A DNA stretch of 64,000 nucleotides from Trichostrongylus colubriformis (lineage: Eukaryota > Nematoda > Chromadorea > Rhabditida > Trichostrongylidae), in NCBI GenBank assembly GCA_963978905.1, contig OZ022257.1, positions 29,155,274-29,219,273 on the forward strand, read 5' to 3'. Every line of letters starts with the position of its first letter. Position 1 is the stretch's first letter. Position numbers and translations under genes: made by a program. This document shows positions 1-12,230 of this stretch, one piece after another. The notes below the pieces were generated by a model, which had not been told where the DNA came from, made no database searches, and saw only the letters and a program-made list of their open reading frames with translations.

Positions 1-3000
1 GATGCCTATGCAGACTGAATAATACAGCGTGATGAATTCGCAGCTGCGGAGAATTGGGGAAGAGGTTTCGTGTGAGATAGTGTTATGTTAGTCACAGCGG
101 CACTAATGCTACCGTAAGAAAGCGACAATGGGGTACCGTTGCCACTACTGCTGCTGCTCTGTTGACTTTTTTAACGTTTGTCGTTTCCGTTTCTCTTCTG
201 TGAAGTCCAATAAAGGACAGTCACACCCACCAATTTCTGACCTACATTTTCGACAGCCTCCATGCATAAATTTATTTAATTACACAAAGATTTATTTACG
301 CATATTGTGATGTAGGAAGAGCCCATGCGTAGGATGAGCGGGCCGTTTTCAGTGGGATAAGCAAAGAATCAATAGAGAGTATCGCGTAGTGTAACGCGGC
401 ATCGGCTCCTTCTGCAGAATGTGTGCTGCATGGTTCGGGCTTCACATGATTCTCGATCTCGTCGTACTGTGTGTATGGTACGTGTACTGAAATCTAGTAG
501 CTCAGCAGCAGTGTACCTTTTAGTCTCTTGAAGCAGTACAGCTACGTGGAAAATTAATGAGAAAGGGGGTTCTCCTTGGCCAGTACAGTTTCTGCGGATG
601 TGGATCTAACTCAGGAATCGTTGAAACTGGCCCACGACATTGCACGATACAATGGGTATCCGTATTCGGGATCACAGCTTAGGGGATACCTCTCACTTCG
701 TCGAGATTAGCTAACAGTAAGAGCACCGATCGAGAAAGTATTACTCGACTTGCAATGCATCTCCAGCGAAATGAGCAAGTCGATCAGGACCAGTTTGCAT
801 AGGTGAGATCTACAGGAAGAAGTCAGGATCGTAGAGAAGTCACCAGAAAATCAAAGAAGACGCTTGGTTCGAAGCCGCCTGTATGACAATTTGTGTGACA
901 TTTTTAATTGCTTCATTTGCTCCTTTAACAAAAATGGTAGTTGCATGAAGTTTGGGACACTATTTGGTCGCTATCAGACATACGACGATGAATATTTGGA
1001 CGAAAAATTGAATCCTTCCCGCACGCAGGTTAAGGAACTTCTGGGGGTATTAAAAGGTCAACGACCCAAAGTCCCTTGTGAGTGCATCGTGCTCAGTGCC
1101 ATGGAGATGCCGAATTTGCTTTTTCACTCACCATCCCCGCACACAAACCCGAAAGCAAAAGAATAAAGGCATTTTGAAACAAAAGACCCTAAAGTTAATA
1201 GGAAATAGGAGTGTGTGGCCGAAACACGTAATCTCGTGCTCTCTCCCGAACTCCTGAGTTCAGACCTACCTCGAGGTCGTAGAGGTGAACGTCCTGCTCC
1301 TCAGTCTATCGAAAGTCGATCTACAAGTGGTTCATCTTTCGCCTCTGTTGCCAAATACCAAGGTAAGCTCATGACATACGCCGATTGATCGAAGCCGAGA
1401 ACTGGTATCGTACCCTATCGAAAATGTTCTCGGGATTGTGAAAGCCTTCGAGTGGATTGAGTGGTCAAGTTCCGACTTTTACTTCTCTGAAGAAGGTGAA
1501 GACGCTTACGGCCTCGAACACACAACATCGTGAATTTGGAAAGGCTTCAATGAATGAGCCCCTGAGTCCATCCATGTCAACATCAGAAGAGAGTCGAACA
1601 TCAAATCTTAAAAGGCATTCTTATTAACAAACTATTGTAGCTTGTCGTACTCTCCCACCTAGCCTGTCACGTGGCTTTCACCGGTTTTGGTTTGGTTTTT
1701 CTCTAGTTTGAAAGAGTTCAGCATACTCAGCGCCATAGTTCAGTGTATGCAACACTATCGCATATGATGTCATTTGTCACTCTCCATTGATCCCACCAAT
1801 CTAGAATTTAAGCGGAGACTGTCGGGAACGGATAGTCGTTGATCGGGACCTTGACTGATGATCTGTGACGTCGAAAGACCAGGCGCAGTCGCTGAGATGC
1901 TGCTATTTTTGCCCGACATTCACGTTCACTTACACTGAGCCACTATCAGCTTTCTACTTGCAAGTTCGTTTGAACCTCAATCAGCTTAGCATTGTCGTTG
2001 GCCTTATGTCATGTTACCTCCGTCATACTTAGGCAATGAATCGTGACATCTTCTGGTGTCCAGCATGTCTACACAAGACGTATTTCGTGGTCTTCCTCAA
2101 TTTTGATCATTTGATCTCTCCTCTCAAAAGGGCGCATTCGCATACTCACTCTTAGGAGGAATTCCGTTTTTATTAATGGCTCACATGACTACTTGTGACC
2201 ATTTAGTAGTACAACCAAGTACCCCTATGAGAGAGTGTGATCGACGTCAAACCTTCGGAGGAATGATGTTGACCCTTCACGCGAGAGCTTAATGGGGAGC
2301 ATTTCATTTTCCGTAAGTTGCGTCAGAATTTGTAGAAGAAGAAATGCCAGACGACGCCGTTCTCTCTCGTACGGTACGAACATATCGCAAGTCGGCTGGC
2401 CCACGCAAGCCATCGCGCATGTCCTCTCCAGTAGAGTCTGAGTAGAACTGGAATGCCGAGGAGAGATTGACTAATCTGATGAACTTGCCTTAGTTTTTTC
2501 TCGCGACAGCCATTTTTAAGCCTGTAGATTTCAATCACAAACGAAAGGGGTTCAAGTAAAACCTTGGTGGCCAAAAGAAGATACTAAGATAATATGCACG
2601 AGTCCAGACAACATTTCGTACCTCCTCACACTCCCGTATTCCCTTTCCACTCTGGGACTCTCGCTTAACCCTACTTGCCTTCGTTGTCGTTTCCTCAGTC
2701 CTTCTTCTTACCTGACTAGAACATCATCGTCTCTACGTTTTCTAGTTCGCGTTTTCTCGACGACCTCCTTACAATGGTGATAAACAGCTTTTTACGTACC
2801 GTAATCGCCCAATACCGCTGTGAATCAAAACCGTGCACAAAACTGCTAGTGCGCACTCATTGGCGCGGCAAGACACCCTTGTCACTATTGATGGAAGTCG
2901 TTTCGCCTGTAGTTTGCTTTGCCGAATAGTTGCCTTCGATGTCGATTCGACAGATTACAGTAAGTGACGACTATGTGGGGCGAGAATCATGCAGCTATGC

Positions 3001-4990
3001 TTCAATCTAATATCTAGCCGGTCAGTTGGTTCATCGCATAGTGAATGAACTAGAAACTGGTTTAGCCCGACAACCGTATCGTCTTTTCAGCTCTTCCCAT
3101 CTGCCATTCTCTCTTCTTCTCTCTCCACTTCTCCAGGATACATCCAACTTACGACACTATCTGTTTCCGCACGCTGTCATCGATGACTCGGTGTCTTCCG
3201 ATAGACTGGTTTGCTTCCGGTCAAGTTCTACCCCGCCTTACAAATCATTTGTTACTTTGGACTGTAGTACATTGAACGAATAAAAACAACTACGCTGCAA
3301 ATATGAGGAGATTTACTGTCAATTACATTGTCTAAATCCATCCCAAAACTAGTGCTGTGATGATTGGGTCACATACAAGCGAACTCGTTCCGTTTCCTCT
3401 GGATTCGTTACTTTGAATTTTTAAATTGACTCATGAGCGGGGCTGTTTGAGCCGCTACGTCTTATACTACTTGGCATAAACTTTTTACTTATTTCGAATT
3501 ATGTTCCTCAACACTTGTGTTGGTATTTTCATTGTTTAGCTTAATTTGTTTGAGACCTATATGAGAGAGAGGTTGAATAATGTTTGTCCTCGAGGGCTTG
3601 AAGTATCTAGCGATTATCTTTTCGGAATGAGCCACGCCTTCTACTTCCGTCAAAATCGTAGTGGAAGTTGAATGCGATTTGTTCATTGCAATGAACTGCG
3701 AGTGATGAAAGGCTTGATCGAGTGGTAGAGCACTGATCCAGGATTTTATCCTCGCATTATGCCAGTAAGAGTCGCCGCTTGTCTCCGAGTTAGTCGCATT
3801 GCACGTGTTGTGAGTAAAATTCAAAAAAGGGTTCTAGAATGATCAGAGATTCTTCAAGAAGCTCTCACCGTAGAGTCACTAGTCAGTTTCTACGATGAAC
3901 TTCAACAGTGTACGTGGTGCGTAGGAGACATATTCGACACAAACATCATTCAGCCAGTTCTCTCCCAAATACTTTGCCCTTCCTGTGACGACACAAAACG
4001 AACTACGTAGTCGATAAGACCTCCTTATCAGTGTAACAAATGAAGTTTCTTTAGAGACGTCCACTTTGAAAGATCGCCGACTTGATGATTTCTTGTCAGT
4101 GCCCTTCTTCCTCGGGAACCAGTTATTCCCACTAATACGTAGGCTGCCTGCAGTGCACGCTCACACACACCCATTTGTTTTTAACGGGTTATGTGTACAT
4201 AATAGAAAGTGACACAAGTCAGTGGATATGATATGCGTTTCTATTACATCGTAATAAACTGCTTCCTGCTGAAAAAAAAGAACCTGTCGGCGGATACGGT
4301 AGGAAGTGTGACGTATGGTACGGAAAGAGTTGTCATCTAGTCCGAGATGGACGACATTGAGTGGCAGCAGACCATTCGCTGTGTGCGCCCGCTCAGAACT
4401 ACGGGGTTTCCTGATGTGTACCTTAACCCTGGTCTTCTTGTTATTAAGAACAGTCCGTAAAGGTCCCTCCCCACCTTCCTTTTCCGCACAAACCCTTTCG
4501 CTCCACCTCATCGCGATGTCACCTATAGATCGCTTGGCATTACACGATCCGCCATTCTTTCTTGCTCCCATTCATTCTCTTTGGAAATTCCATCTCTTTA
4601 CCCCTCTACTTTCCACAGGCCACTCAAAAATGGAGGTTCCCAACAGATAAAAGATCCTGTTAGGCTCTGACATATGTTAGCTCTTTCACTTATCGAAGAG
4701 CAACAAAGAACTGGTGGCAACCATGCGCTGGCTGTTATGTGCTGATTAGGAAGCGGTGATAGTGGGCGATAAGAGCGCAAATCATCGACGTCTCGTCTCC
4801 TGTGCAGTGGCCGATAGTACTGGCATGGTTTTATTGTCGTTTTATTGTCGTGCTGCGTCACACCAGCATAGCTATAAGCTCTGATTTACGTCCACAATTT
4901 ATGGCAGCCGAATTTACGGCGGCAAACGTGTCGTCGGCATCTTTATGTGCCGTTTAATCACTACATCTCCTTAACGTTCGGTTGTCGTCA
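1..4990. other. Upstream intergenic stretch, no recognised gene
   Basis: I find no conserved protein family, RNA gene or clear transposon ends here. Open frames are short, on both strands, and lack flanking splice signals with conserved content. The longest (minus strand, 4161-4571) resembles no family I know. A weak candidate at 864-1166 is listed separately. The last few hundred bases should contain the promoter and outron of the gene starting at 5053. Confidence 0.5.
864..1166 (+). CDS. Possible coding fragment, weakly costars-like
   Basis: A 100-codon frame carries the stretch MKFGTLFGRYQTY followed about 20 residues later by LLGVLKGQRPK. The order (K-F-G-x-L-F, then L-x-G-x-L-K plus basic residues) faintly recalls the costars domain of ABRACL/ABRA actin-regulatory proteins. 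The following Gly-Glu-rich segment of that family is missing. The stop codon overlaps an AATAAA hexamer near 1163. No neighbouring exon was found. It may be a terminal exon, a decayed paralogue or chance. Confidence 0.2.
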   Translation: MVRSRLYDNLCDIFNCFICSFNKNGSCMKFGTLFGRYQTYDDEYLDEKLNPSRTQVKELLGVLKGQRPKVPCECIVLSAMEMPNLLFHSPSPHTNPKAKE

Positions 4991-5040
4991 AACGCTCCGT
5001 CTTCATGCAGATTTCATCGTTTGACGTTGTCGATTGCTGT

Positions 5041-5052
5041 TTATTTCAGGCC
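5041..5052 (+). promoter_or_regulatory. Probable SL trans-splice acceptor
   Basis: TTATTTCAG ends at 5049 and the ATG of the lipid-binding gene follows at 5053, leaving a 3-nt leader. No upstream coding exon joins here. This is the usual arrangement of a nematode trans-spliced 5' end. An in-frame ATG at 5005 is rejected as start because it lies upstream of the acceptor and would put a non-signal sequence before the hydrophobic segment. Confidence 0.7.
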
Positions 5053-8000
5053 ATGCGGGTATTTATCGTCGGAGCCCTGTACTCTTTGCTCATCGTTACC
5101 GCATTTAATGTGAAAAGGAAAAGTGATAATGATACCGATAATGAAAATTCCCTCTACGGATCCATGGAAAAAATGATAGAACACCTGGAAAATCAGGTGG
5201 AGTTACACCTCGGTGACGAGGAAACGCGTGAGATCACCACCACGAACGCTCTTGAAAAGACAAATATTTCGGAGTACGCGTCCGGCGATATCACACTACG
5301 CCTTTACCCATCTGGAATGGATTATGCAATAGAGGTGAGCATTTTGCTGGCACTTGGCTCGGAGCTCTTCAACCCCATCATTATATCTTTCCTGCAACTG
5401 TGACAACGAACAATGAGAGAACCTATGCCTTTTTACTTCCAGAAAGTAATGCTGGCGATCCGCCACGATGCTATGCGGCATCGCCCCCACACAATACGAG
5501 CTTCCTATCACGGCATGGACATCACCGTCGATTCGATCCAAATCGTCGAGTTCCTAGTGCCAAAGCTTGAAGTCGAGGTATGCCACGGCTTTTCTTATCA
5601 TATGGCTTTGTTTAATATTGAGCAGTCAGCTCGTACAATCAAAGTAAAGCCTATTTCACTGGCTTCCGCAAGAAGAGAGCGCTCAGCGTTTGTTTCTGCT
5701 CGATCCACTTTGGGATGCCCACACATTTGACCTAGATCGTGGCGTCACTTTTGTTGCGATTTGTCTTACACAATAACTTGAGGAATGGGCCAATCAATGC
5801 GGCGATTCAATTTGGTTGTTTATCCCCTCGAACGGGCGTTTCGACCCTCGAATGGAAGCTTGGGTGATTTGCGCTGGCGTTCGGCGCGGATTTACTCACA
5901 ATCCGTGCTGTTGGTAGCAGTTATACTCAGAGCTACATCATCCTCCATCTTAATAACATCATCATATCAGAATAACTTTTAGATGAAGGGTTCACGCGCG
6001 TCATAGGTCATTGCTAGTTTTCACTCCTGAAAGCAGTTCAGCCGTACACAGTCCCCACCACACCTGTGGAAAGAGCCGAGCTAGCTGCGCTTGACAAAAA
6101 ATGACCTGAAGGCGATTTTCCATTTTTCAGCGCCTCGGTGAAACAAAGTTTCGCTTCTTCACTCACGGTGGCGGAATGCGCTATCTTGGCCTCTACTCCA
6201 CAGTCTACAAAACGACCAGAGAAGGCCAGTTTGAAGCTCTTGTGGATGACATTCGGATCCAAGTGGACGTGGAATTCAGCGATGAAGATAACCACGTTAT
6301 TGTGAGTTTCGGCATTCCTTGAATTATGGTGAACTTTTGTTCCATGATTTGCGTTCTCATTTCGCTATTTAGTTGATAAGCGGATCAGTTGGTAGTAAAA
6401 AGGGCAGTTTTTATAGACGATGTGATTTGTCAAAGTTAAGGATATCAGCTTCGAAGAAAGATATAATTCAGGTGTCGGAGAAGAAATGTAGCGCAGGAGT
6501 TGGGGAGACATTGGTTCAGTTGATCCCATCGATGCCGTCGCAAATCGTCAATTTGTTAAGGTGGTAGTAGTTTAAATGAGTCAGAACCACACAATTATAT
6601 GCGATGCACCACAACCATTCTGCCTTTTGCACGCTTACGAGAGGGGTGTGTGTGAGAGAAATACCATCCTATAAGCCGAGTAGAAGCGAATTGCGCTGGG
6701 GTCTCTCATTGCAGGAGTCAGCCTCCTACCAGTCCGATTCTTGTTGCCAGGTGACCGCTGCGTTCTGATAGCAGAGGCTCGAAGGTATTGCGCAAGGTGG
6801 TAGACCGTCTCGTAAGCAAAAAGGTGTCACGAAGATTCTCAAGAACAGCTTTGATAATTTCAGTCGTTCACGCCACTCATTAAGGCGTTCGTTAGCATAT
6901 TTATTCATGATCTCGGCCTTGATCATCTTTGGATGTGAGGAACAGGGGTATGTGCACTTATGACGAAAAATCGCTTCGGGCGTCGCCTTCGCGGCGCCAT
7001 TAGTACGACTTGCCAAATCGATTGCTCTTGGGAGCCTGGCAGAGCGTGGCTGCGTCACCTCTGCACTTCCACCCATGCCACCCTGCCTCTCACCCATGCC
7101 ACACTGCCTTGCTTTAAGGCTGCCAAGCCCTGCCAGTGGTGCTCCCACCCGCCGAGCCGCTCGTCGCGTGCGGCCGCGCGAAAACTTGTCATAAGTGCAC
7201 ACACCCGGGAAACGAAGCTGAATGCCGTAATAGTGAGCTAACCTATCCAGTGAACATGTTTTGGCTTCTGTGACTTCAGGAAAAGATGTAAGTCTTTGAA
7301 GCTGAGAGATTGTCCCCCGTTCGCCACTTTGGAGCATGACCTTCAAAAAATCCCTTTGCTATGTATATTGACAAGTAACAAAAGTGTTGATGGCTCAACT
7401 GCTGAAGCGCATCTTATTCGTCATCTATAACAAGTCTACTATTTTTCACAAATTCTCTTTGCAAGAAATCAGCGTGCTTGAGCGCGGATGCTTACAATTA
7501 GTGGAATGACCTAGTCCCGAAAAGAAGATCCCGTGGGGATTGCTAGCTTTTTGGTGCAACCACAGTGCCCGCTATCCACGACACTAGACTTCGGAAATGA
7601 AAACGTACTACAATGGCTTCACGATTTGCTGAACCTTTGCATTTGGCTCCAAATCATAATCGGCCCAAATGCAGTTGGTACCTTCTAGTTGAGTGGGAAT
7701 AAAAATGCATGACGCTCCTGATAGGCTTATAATGAGAAGTTGTGATGTGGATAGATAGCCGAGCTTTCTACCACGTCTTATCAAAAGCAAGACGCCATTG
7801 CCTTCGATCAATTCTAAGGAGGGAATTTTCATTGACAGTAGTTTGGTGTGTTTGTTTATCTGTATGTCTGTCTGACTGTCTGTTATCCACCGCAGAGTGA
7901 TGAAAGCGTCAGGCGAAGCCCTAAATTCAGAAATGAATCACCACAGCGAACACTCTACCTGCCTCAGCGTTCATTTCTTGTGTTCCAGCGAGAGGATCCA

Positions 8001-10629
8001 ACATCGATTTCATGAGAAGGTGTGCCCGGCATTCACCCACTATGTCGGAGAGGTGGCCAACATAGTCAGATCTCTTGCCTCTATTGAAGACGTCACTACT
8101 CAGAAAGTAAGTGTGGATACTTTCGTCCTTCCGACATAATCCCAAGTGAGTTTACGTTAAGGATGAGCTATCCCTCCCATGCGTCATTGAACACGATCGA
8201 GTGGCAACCCGTATCGACTCGCGTGGAGCCAAGCTCTCCTTCAAGAGAACCATCCCTAGGGAGAAGCGATCAGCCATATCAAATGCCGTAGTCGAGCCGG
8301 AGGTAGAAGATCGTGCGCCGCTTTCCTGCTCTTTTCTTTACAGCTAATCAATGCTACGCATTTCCAGATTCCAGTCGATGAGATGGCGTCAGTATCCGTA
8401 ACCGAAGATTACATCAACGAGATTCTCTGTGATCTGACAGAAAGTGGGAGCATTATTTTCCATTTGCATAGAATACCGGCAGTACAGGAAGTTCTGCGAA
8501 CGCAATGCGACGACAGGCGCTGCCTCGGCGCTTTTGCGGACCTCGATCGGGTTACGGACGGCTCAGGTTGGTCATTAAAGGAATCGTCCACGGAAAATGA
8601 GTTATTGTGTTACCCATGTATTTATGTTGTATTTGCCCAATGTTGACCTCATGCAAAAACTCACGCGAAAAAATGTGAATCTGGCTGAGATACAGCACCA
8701 CAAAGTGCGGTCCCAGTGGGCGGGGCCTCCGTGTAAAAACCTCGTACCGCATCCGCCGTGGTCGGAAACGCATTGTAGGAACAGAAGATTACGTAAACAG
8801 TCCCACTCTCCGTTCCCAACGGCGGCGGAAGACGGGACGAGGCTTTTAAACGGAGGCCCCGCCCACTGGGACCGCACTTTGTGGCGCTGTATCTCAGCCA
8901 GATTCACATTTTTTCGCGTTAAATTTTGCATGAGGCCAACATTAGGCAAATACAACATAAACATATGGGTAACACAAAAACTCATTTTCCGTGGACGATT
9001 CCTTTAAGTGCAGCGGCATAATGTTAAGCAGATGGTAACTGCTGATTTGTAGGGCACCTCGACAGTTTTGTTACTTCCTCACCGCGTGTTGAGTTCTACA
9101 ATGATCAGGCGTTGGTCCATATCTCATTGGATACCGTACTGTCCTATGAGAATCGCGCCGCCCATCACCGTATACCGTATCTTCGTTTCGGAACAGACAT
9201 GACGATGCGTTTGACGAAATTGAACATCGGCGTCTCTGACGACGGAAATTATCGATGGACAGCGCGCTACGAGATTGTTGAGCTGAAGGTTGGTTGCTGC
9301 TGTATCTGTTGTGAAAGTTTGCAGAAAGTGCTACTGATACCCGTGCATTCTTGGCGTTTATCAAACCACCATCAGAACGCCGTTATCATGTGCGAAACCC
9401 ACGTGGCACCTCTTTGCTTTGTTTGAGCGCACTTGTGACGTAACAGTCACGTTGTACTTGCCACAAACAGCTCCACTACAAACAGCTGCAGTTGCTTCGG
9501 ACAACCTTAATAATCACGTTTGATTATTGATCACTTGCAGACACATGACGTGCACACTGATTTCGAGCAGCTGAAAGGTTTATCCAAGCATCTCGAAGAA
9601 CACCTTAACCTCCATCGGGCAAATATTGAGGTCAGTCATTATCGTTTCACGAATAGACCTATAATGTGTATCGCCTTCATGCGCTTCTGGCTCTACCGGG
9701 GCGGAGGCCTTGAGCGGACTCAGGGGTAATTTTGAATCTGATCGTTGTGACTAGCAACTACGAGACTTTTACCTGAAACTACTATGAAATTCACTCATCC
9801 ATTACCCATTCCTCGCTCACTGCAGACCCAAAAAGAATGGTGCCGTAATATGTGAATTATTACATATTAATATTACTTTTTTACATATTTTAACAATTAA
9901 CAGAGCTTCCCCGCACTACCCAAGACCGGGTTTACGTTAAGACGGGAAATCGCCAACGACGCGATGCATGCGAGCTAAGGGCATCGTATATATTTAGATC
10001 AAGGCGGTCACCGTGTCTTATGTTCAATATAGAGTCGCATGCACCGTCGCAATTTCTACTGTCAATGACACACAGATGCGTAATGCACCATACACCTCAA
10101 ATGAATCGGTATCCCGGCAAAATGCCTGCTCACTTAATATGGGTCAGATTATGCTGCTATCGTTTCAAAAATTCCGAAGAGCGAAGTGCTCGAAGATTCT
10201 TCTCAATCTCGTAGACTCGCTGACAGCTAACATGGGATATGGGAATGAAGAAGGCGTTCTTTACTTGGGAAAGGGTGGTGTCTGTAAAAATAGAAGCCTA
10301 ATGTCTGACACAGTGCTATACGCACCACAACTAGACATTTCCACTGTCGGGCAACTGGCCTTTTTCTCGGTATCACTTCGTGATGTGGTTTCACTCTACA
10401 AGGACTAGATATGTAATCGTTACTTCTGAGCACAGTTTCCATCAGGTAATTTCAGGACTTACTCACAAAGCATCTGAATGGCGATCTACCGTTGCGACTC
10501 AATCAACACGTGCACCTCCAACCGGACTCTGCCGTTTTTGGTCATCATCGAGTCATTATACCGTTGAACTTCAAACTCGACAAGAAACTACTCCCAGCAT
10601 TTCAATTCGTTCACACCTCACTTATTTGA
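5053..10629 (+). CDS. LBP/BPI/CETP-family secreted lipid-binding protein
   Basis: Nine phase-consistent exons: 5053-5334, 5443-5577, 6131-6301, 6472-6560, 7989-8106, 8368-8566, 9053-9288, 9541-9630, 10456-10629; about 497 aa, close to the ~480 aa of the family. An N-terminal hydrophobic signal peptide (RVFIVGALYSLLIV) implies secretion. Family landmarks in order: LRLYPSGMDYA (N-terminal 'G-L-D-Y-A' strand, ~residue 85), HGMDITVDSIQI (~120), GQFEALVDDIRIQVDVEF (~175), then QIVNLLSERIQHRF and KVCP. Cys202 and Cys238 match the conserved disulfide of the N-terminal barrel. Exons 6-9 form the second barrel. The family binds lipids or lipopolysaccharide; in nematodes it includes lipid-handling proteins such as NRF-5, but the ligand here is unknown. 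The last exon is uncertain: an alternative at 9904-9978 would give 464 aa. Introns contain MITEs. Confidence 0.85.
6949..7205. mobile_element. MITE in intron 4 of the LBP/BPI-like gene
   Basis: Terminal inverted repeats (TIRs) of about 15 bp, GTGCACTTATGAC on the left (from 6953) and GTCATAAGTGCAC on the right (to 7200), flank a GC-rich body. The body, in inverted orientation, is shared with the element at 23194-23430, including the run GATTGCTCTTGGGAGCC. This copy has a short internal duplication around a CACCCATGCCAC motif (7070-7105). It is non-coding. The long minus-strand frame through it (6726-7346) is a by-product of GC content. Confidence 0.65.
8575..9007. mobile_element. Foldback MITE with TTAA ends in intron 6
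   Basis: The segment is almost entirely an inverted repeat: TTAAAGGAATCGTCCACGG at 8575 is mirrored by its complement ending at 9007, and the arms (about 170-180 bp each, including the block GTGCGGTCCCAGTGGGCGGG) stay highly similar inward. The outer TTAA on each side may be a TTAA target duplication, as in piggyBac-type elements. It lies wholly inside an intron, between the donor at 8567 and the acceptor at 9052, and has no coding capacity. Confidence 0.8.
9904..9978 (+). other. Alternative terminal exon of the LBP/BPI-like gene
   Basis: After an AACAG acceptor a 24-codon frame runs to a TAA at 9976-9978. Its phase (0) fits the exon ending at 9630. Its first residues, SFPALPKTGFTL, resemble the F-P-L-P motif near the C-terminus of BPI. 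Against it, the acceptor is weak and the tail is short. The downstream exon 10456-10629 has a perfect TAATTTCAG acceptor and a longer tail in the same phase, so both may be used or one may be spurious. Confidence 0.4.
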
Positions 10630-10916
10630 GGATGTGTATCGCATTTAGCTCATTCTGTTCCAAAATCTGTCACTATTTTACAATCTCTTCTGAGCGAGCT
10701 TTATCCCCAAACGACAAGAATCTCACCAGCTGACTAAATAAGAGAGGTGTGATTGTTCCACACGACAGCGACCCACTATGAGCAACGCGGCTCATCATAA
10801 ACCTACCATAATCCGCTCTCTACTCACTCAGCGGCCTTCGAATTACGGTGTCCTTTGATCTCAAGCATTATACGTGTAAAATGTTGCCTACTTCGTTCAA
10901 ACTAATTGATAATACG

Positions 10917-10922
10917 AATAAA
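10917..10922 (+). terminator. Candidate poly(A) signal AATAAA
   Basis: AATAAA lies about 290 nt after the TGA at 10627-10629 and is the first canonical hexamer I see downstream of the LBP/BPI-like gene. No transcript evidence is available, and the 3' UTR would be long for a nematode. Confidence 0.3.
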
Positions 10923-10990
10923 AACAATTGCAAAGCTGGGATTGCACCGAAATTGTAGCACCTATCACATGCGGCAAAGTCCACATTATG

Positions 10991-11160
10991 TGCAGTACAT
11001 TTCCCGACGTCTGGCAGGGCGTGGCCTACGAACTTGTGTGAGGGGCGAGAAATAGAGTATGTGGCGAGAGTGAGAGTGTGTGGCGGGATGAGAGAGATCG
11101 ATACACGTTCATCCAAGTCCGTAGGCCTCGCCCTGCCAAGCATTGGGAAATGGACTGTAG
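10991..11160. repeat. Short foldback related to the SL1-bearing repeat
   Basis: CATTTCCC-xxx-CTGGCAGGGCGTGGCCTACG (10998-11030) is mirrored at 11120-11152. The loop holds the GAGAGTGAGAGTGTGTGGCGGG block found in the elements at 13568-13784 and 14196-14421. This copy lacks the SL1-like part. Confidence 0.5.
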
Positions 11161-12230
11161 ATACTCCTAGATGGTGAACTCAATCCTGATCAATGATACT
11201 TACTTACAAAAATAACTAGATGGACAAGTGCAGGTCTTGCCGCAAAGCTGTCGCTCTCGACAGTTCAAAGATTTGATTACGGAATCTACGTTTCACCCAT
11301 GCTAATTGGTTTGATAGTTTTTGATAGCGTTCAACCAATAAGGTACTCTAATTCCTAGTTCTCCTCCCTTTTGACATGGAGATAAAATCCTCTGGAGCTT
11401 ATCAACTATAGTGAGAGCTCATGGAGATCAAACTCCGTCGTATCTCAACTATTCGTTTGAACGATTCAAAAGTATTGGTTTCCTACTGTTATCCTACTTT
11501 ATAAAATCGGCTAAGTGTGTCTGCTGGTGTGTGTGTGTTTGTGTGTGTCTGTCTGTTTGACCGGAAATTTATACCTCGCGTAGCCGCAAAGATGGGATCG
11601 TGGATTTCAGATATGTTATAGAGGGTGGCAAGGGGATCCCAGCGGTGGTGGACCGGAAATGATAGCGGCTGATAAGGGCTGATAAGGAGCTTCGAAAGGC
11701 TAATGTCGTCAAATCTGTTTCGCCTTTCGGTTCGATCCTAGAGCGCGCACACTCCTAGGTGTTTAAGCGCTGGGACGGGGATCTCAATGATCGGTGATCC
11801 AACATGATAATGATTAATAAGATTCGATAAGGAGCGTAAAAAGGCGAATGTCGTTGAATCCGTTTTCCCATTCAGATTGATCCTAGAGCGCCGACACTCA
11901 TACGTGTTTCGAGATGTGGGACGGACACATCAGTGGTGGGTGATCCGAACTGATAACGGTTGATAATATACGATAAGGAGCGTCAAAAGGCTAATGTCAC
12001 TGAACCCGTTTCGCTCTCTGGAAAAAGTGGAAAATCATACTTACAAGTATTGCAGGGTACGGGGACCTCAATGGTGACATTCCGAAAATGATAACGGCTT
12101 ACAGGAGCTGATAAGAGCCATTAGGAAGAGAACGGGATAAAATCCGGTGCACCTTACTACTACTATACAACAGCTATAGTAAATGTGTCTGATGCTCAGT
12201 ACCATTGGGTGAACATATTTTGTTTATGTT

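Noticed and set aside
4161..4571. 136-codon minus-strand frame
   Set aside because: No recognisable domain, no splice partners, and an overlapping plus-strand frame of similar length.
5005..5052. Upstream in-frame ATG of the LBP/BPI-like gene
   Set aside because: It precedes a strong TTTCAG acceptor and would mask the signal peptide.
6726..7346. 206-codon minus-strand frame
   Set aside because: It runs through a GC-rich MITE within an intron and has no family similarity.
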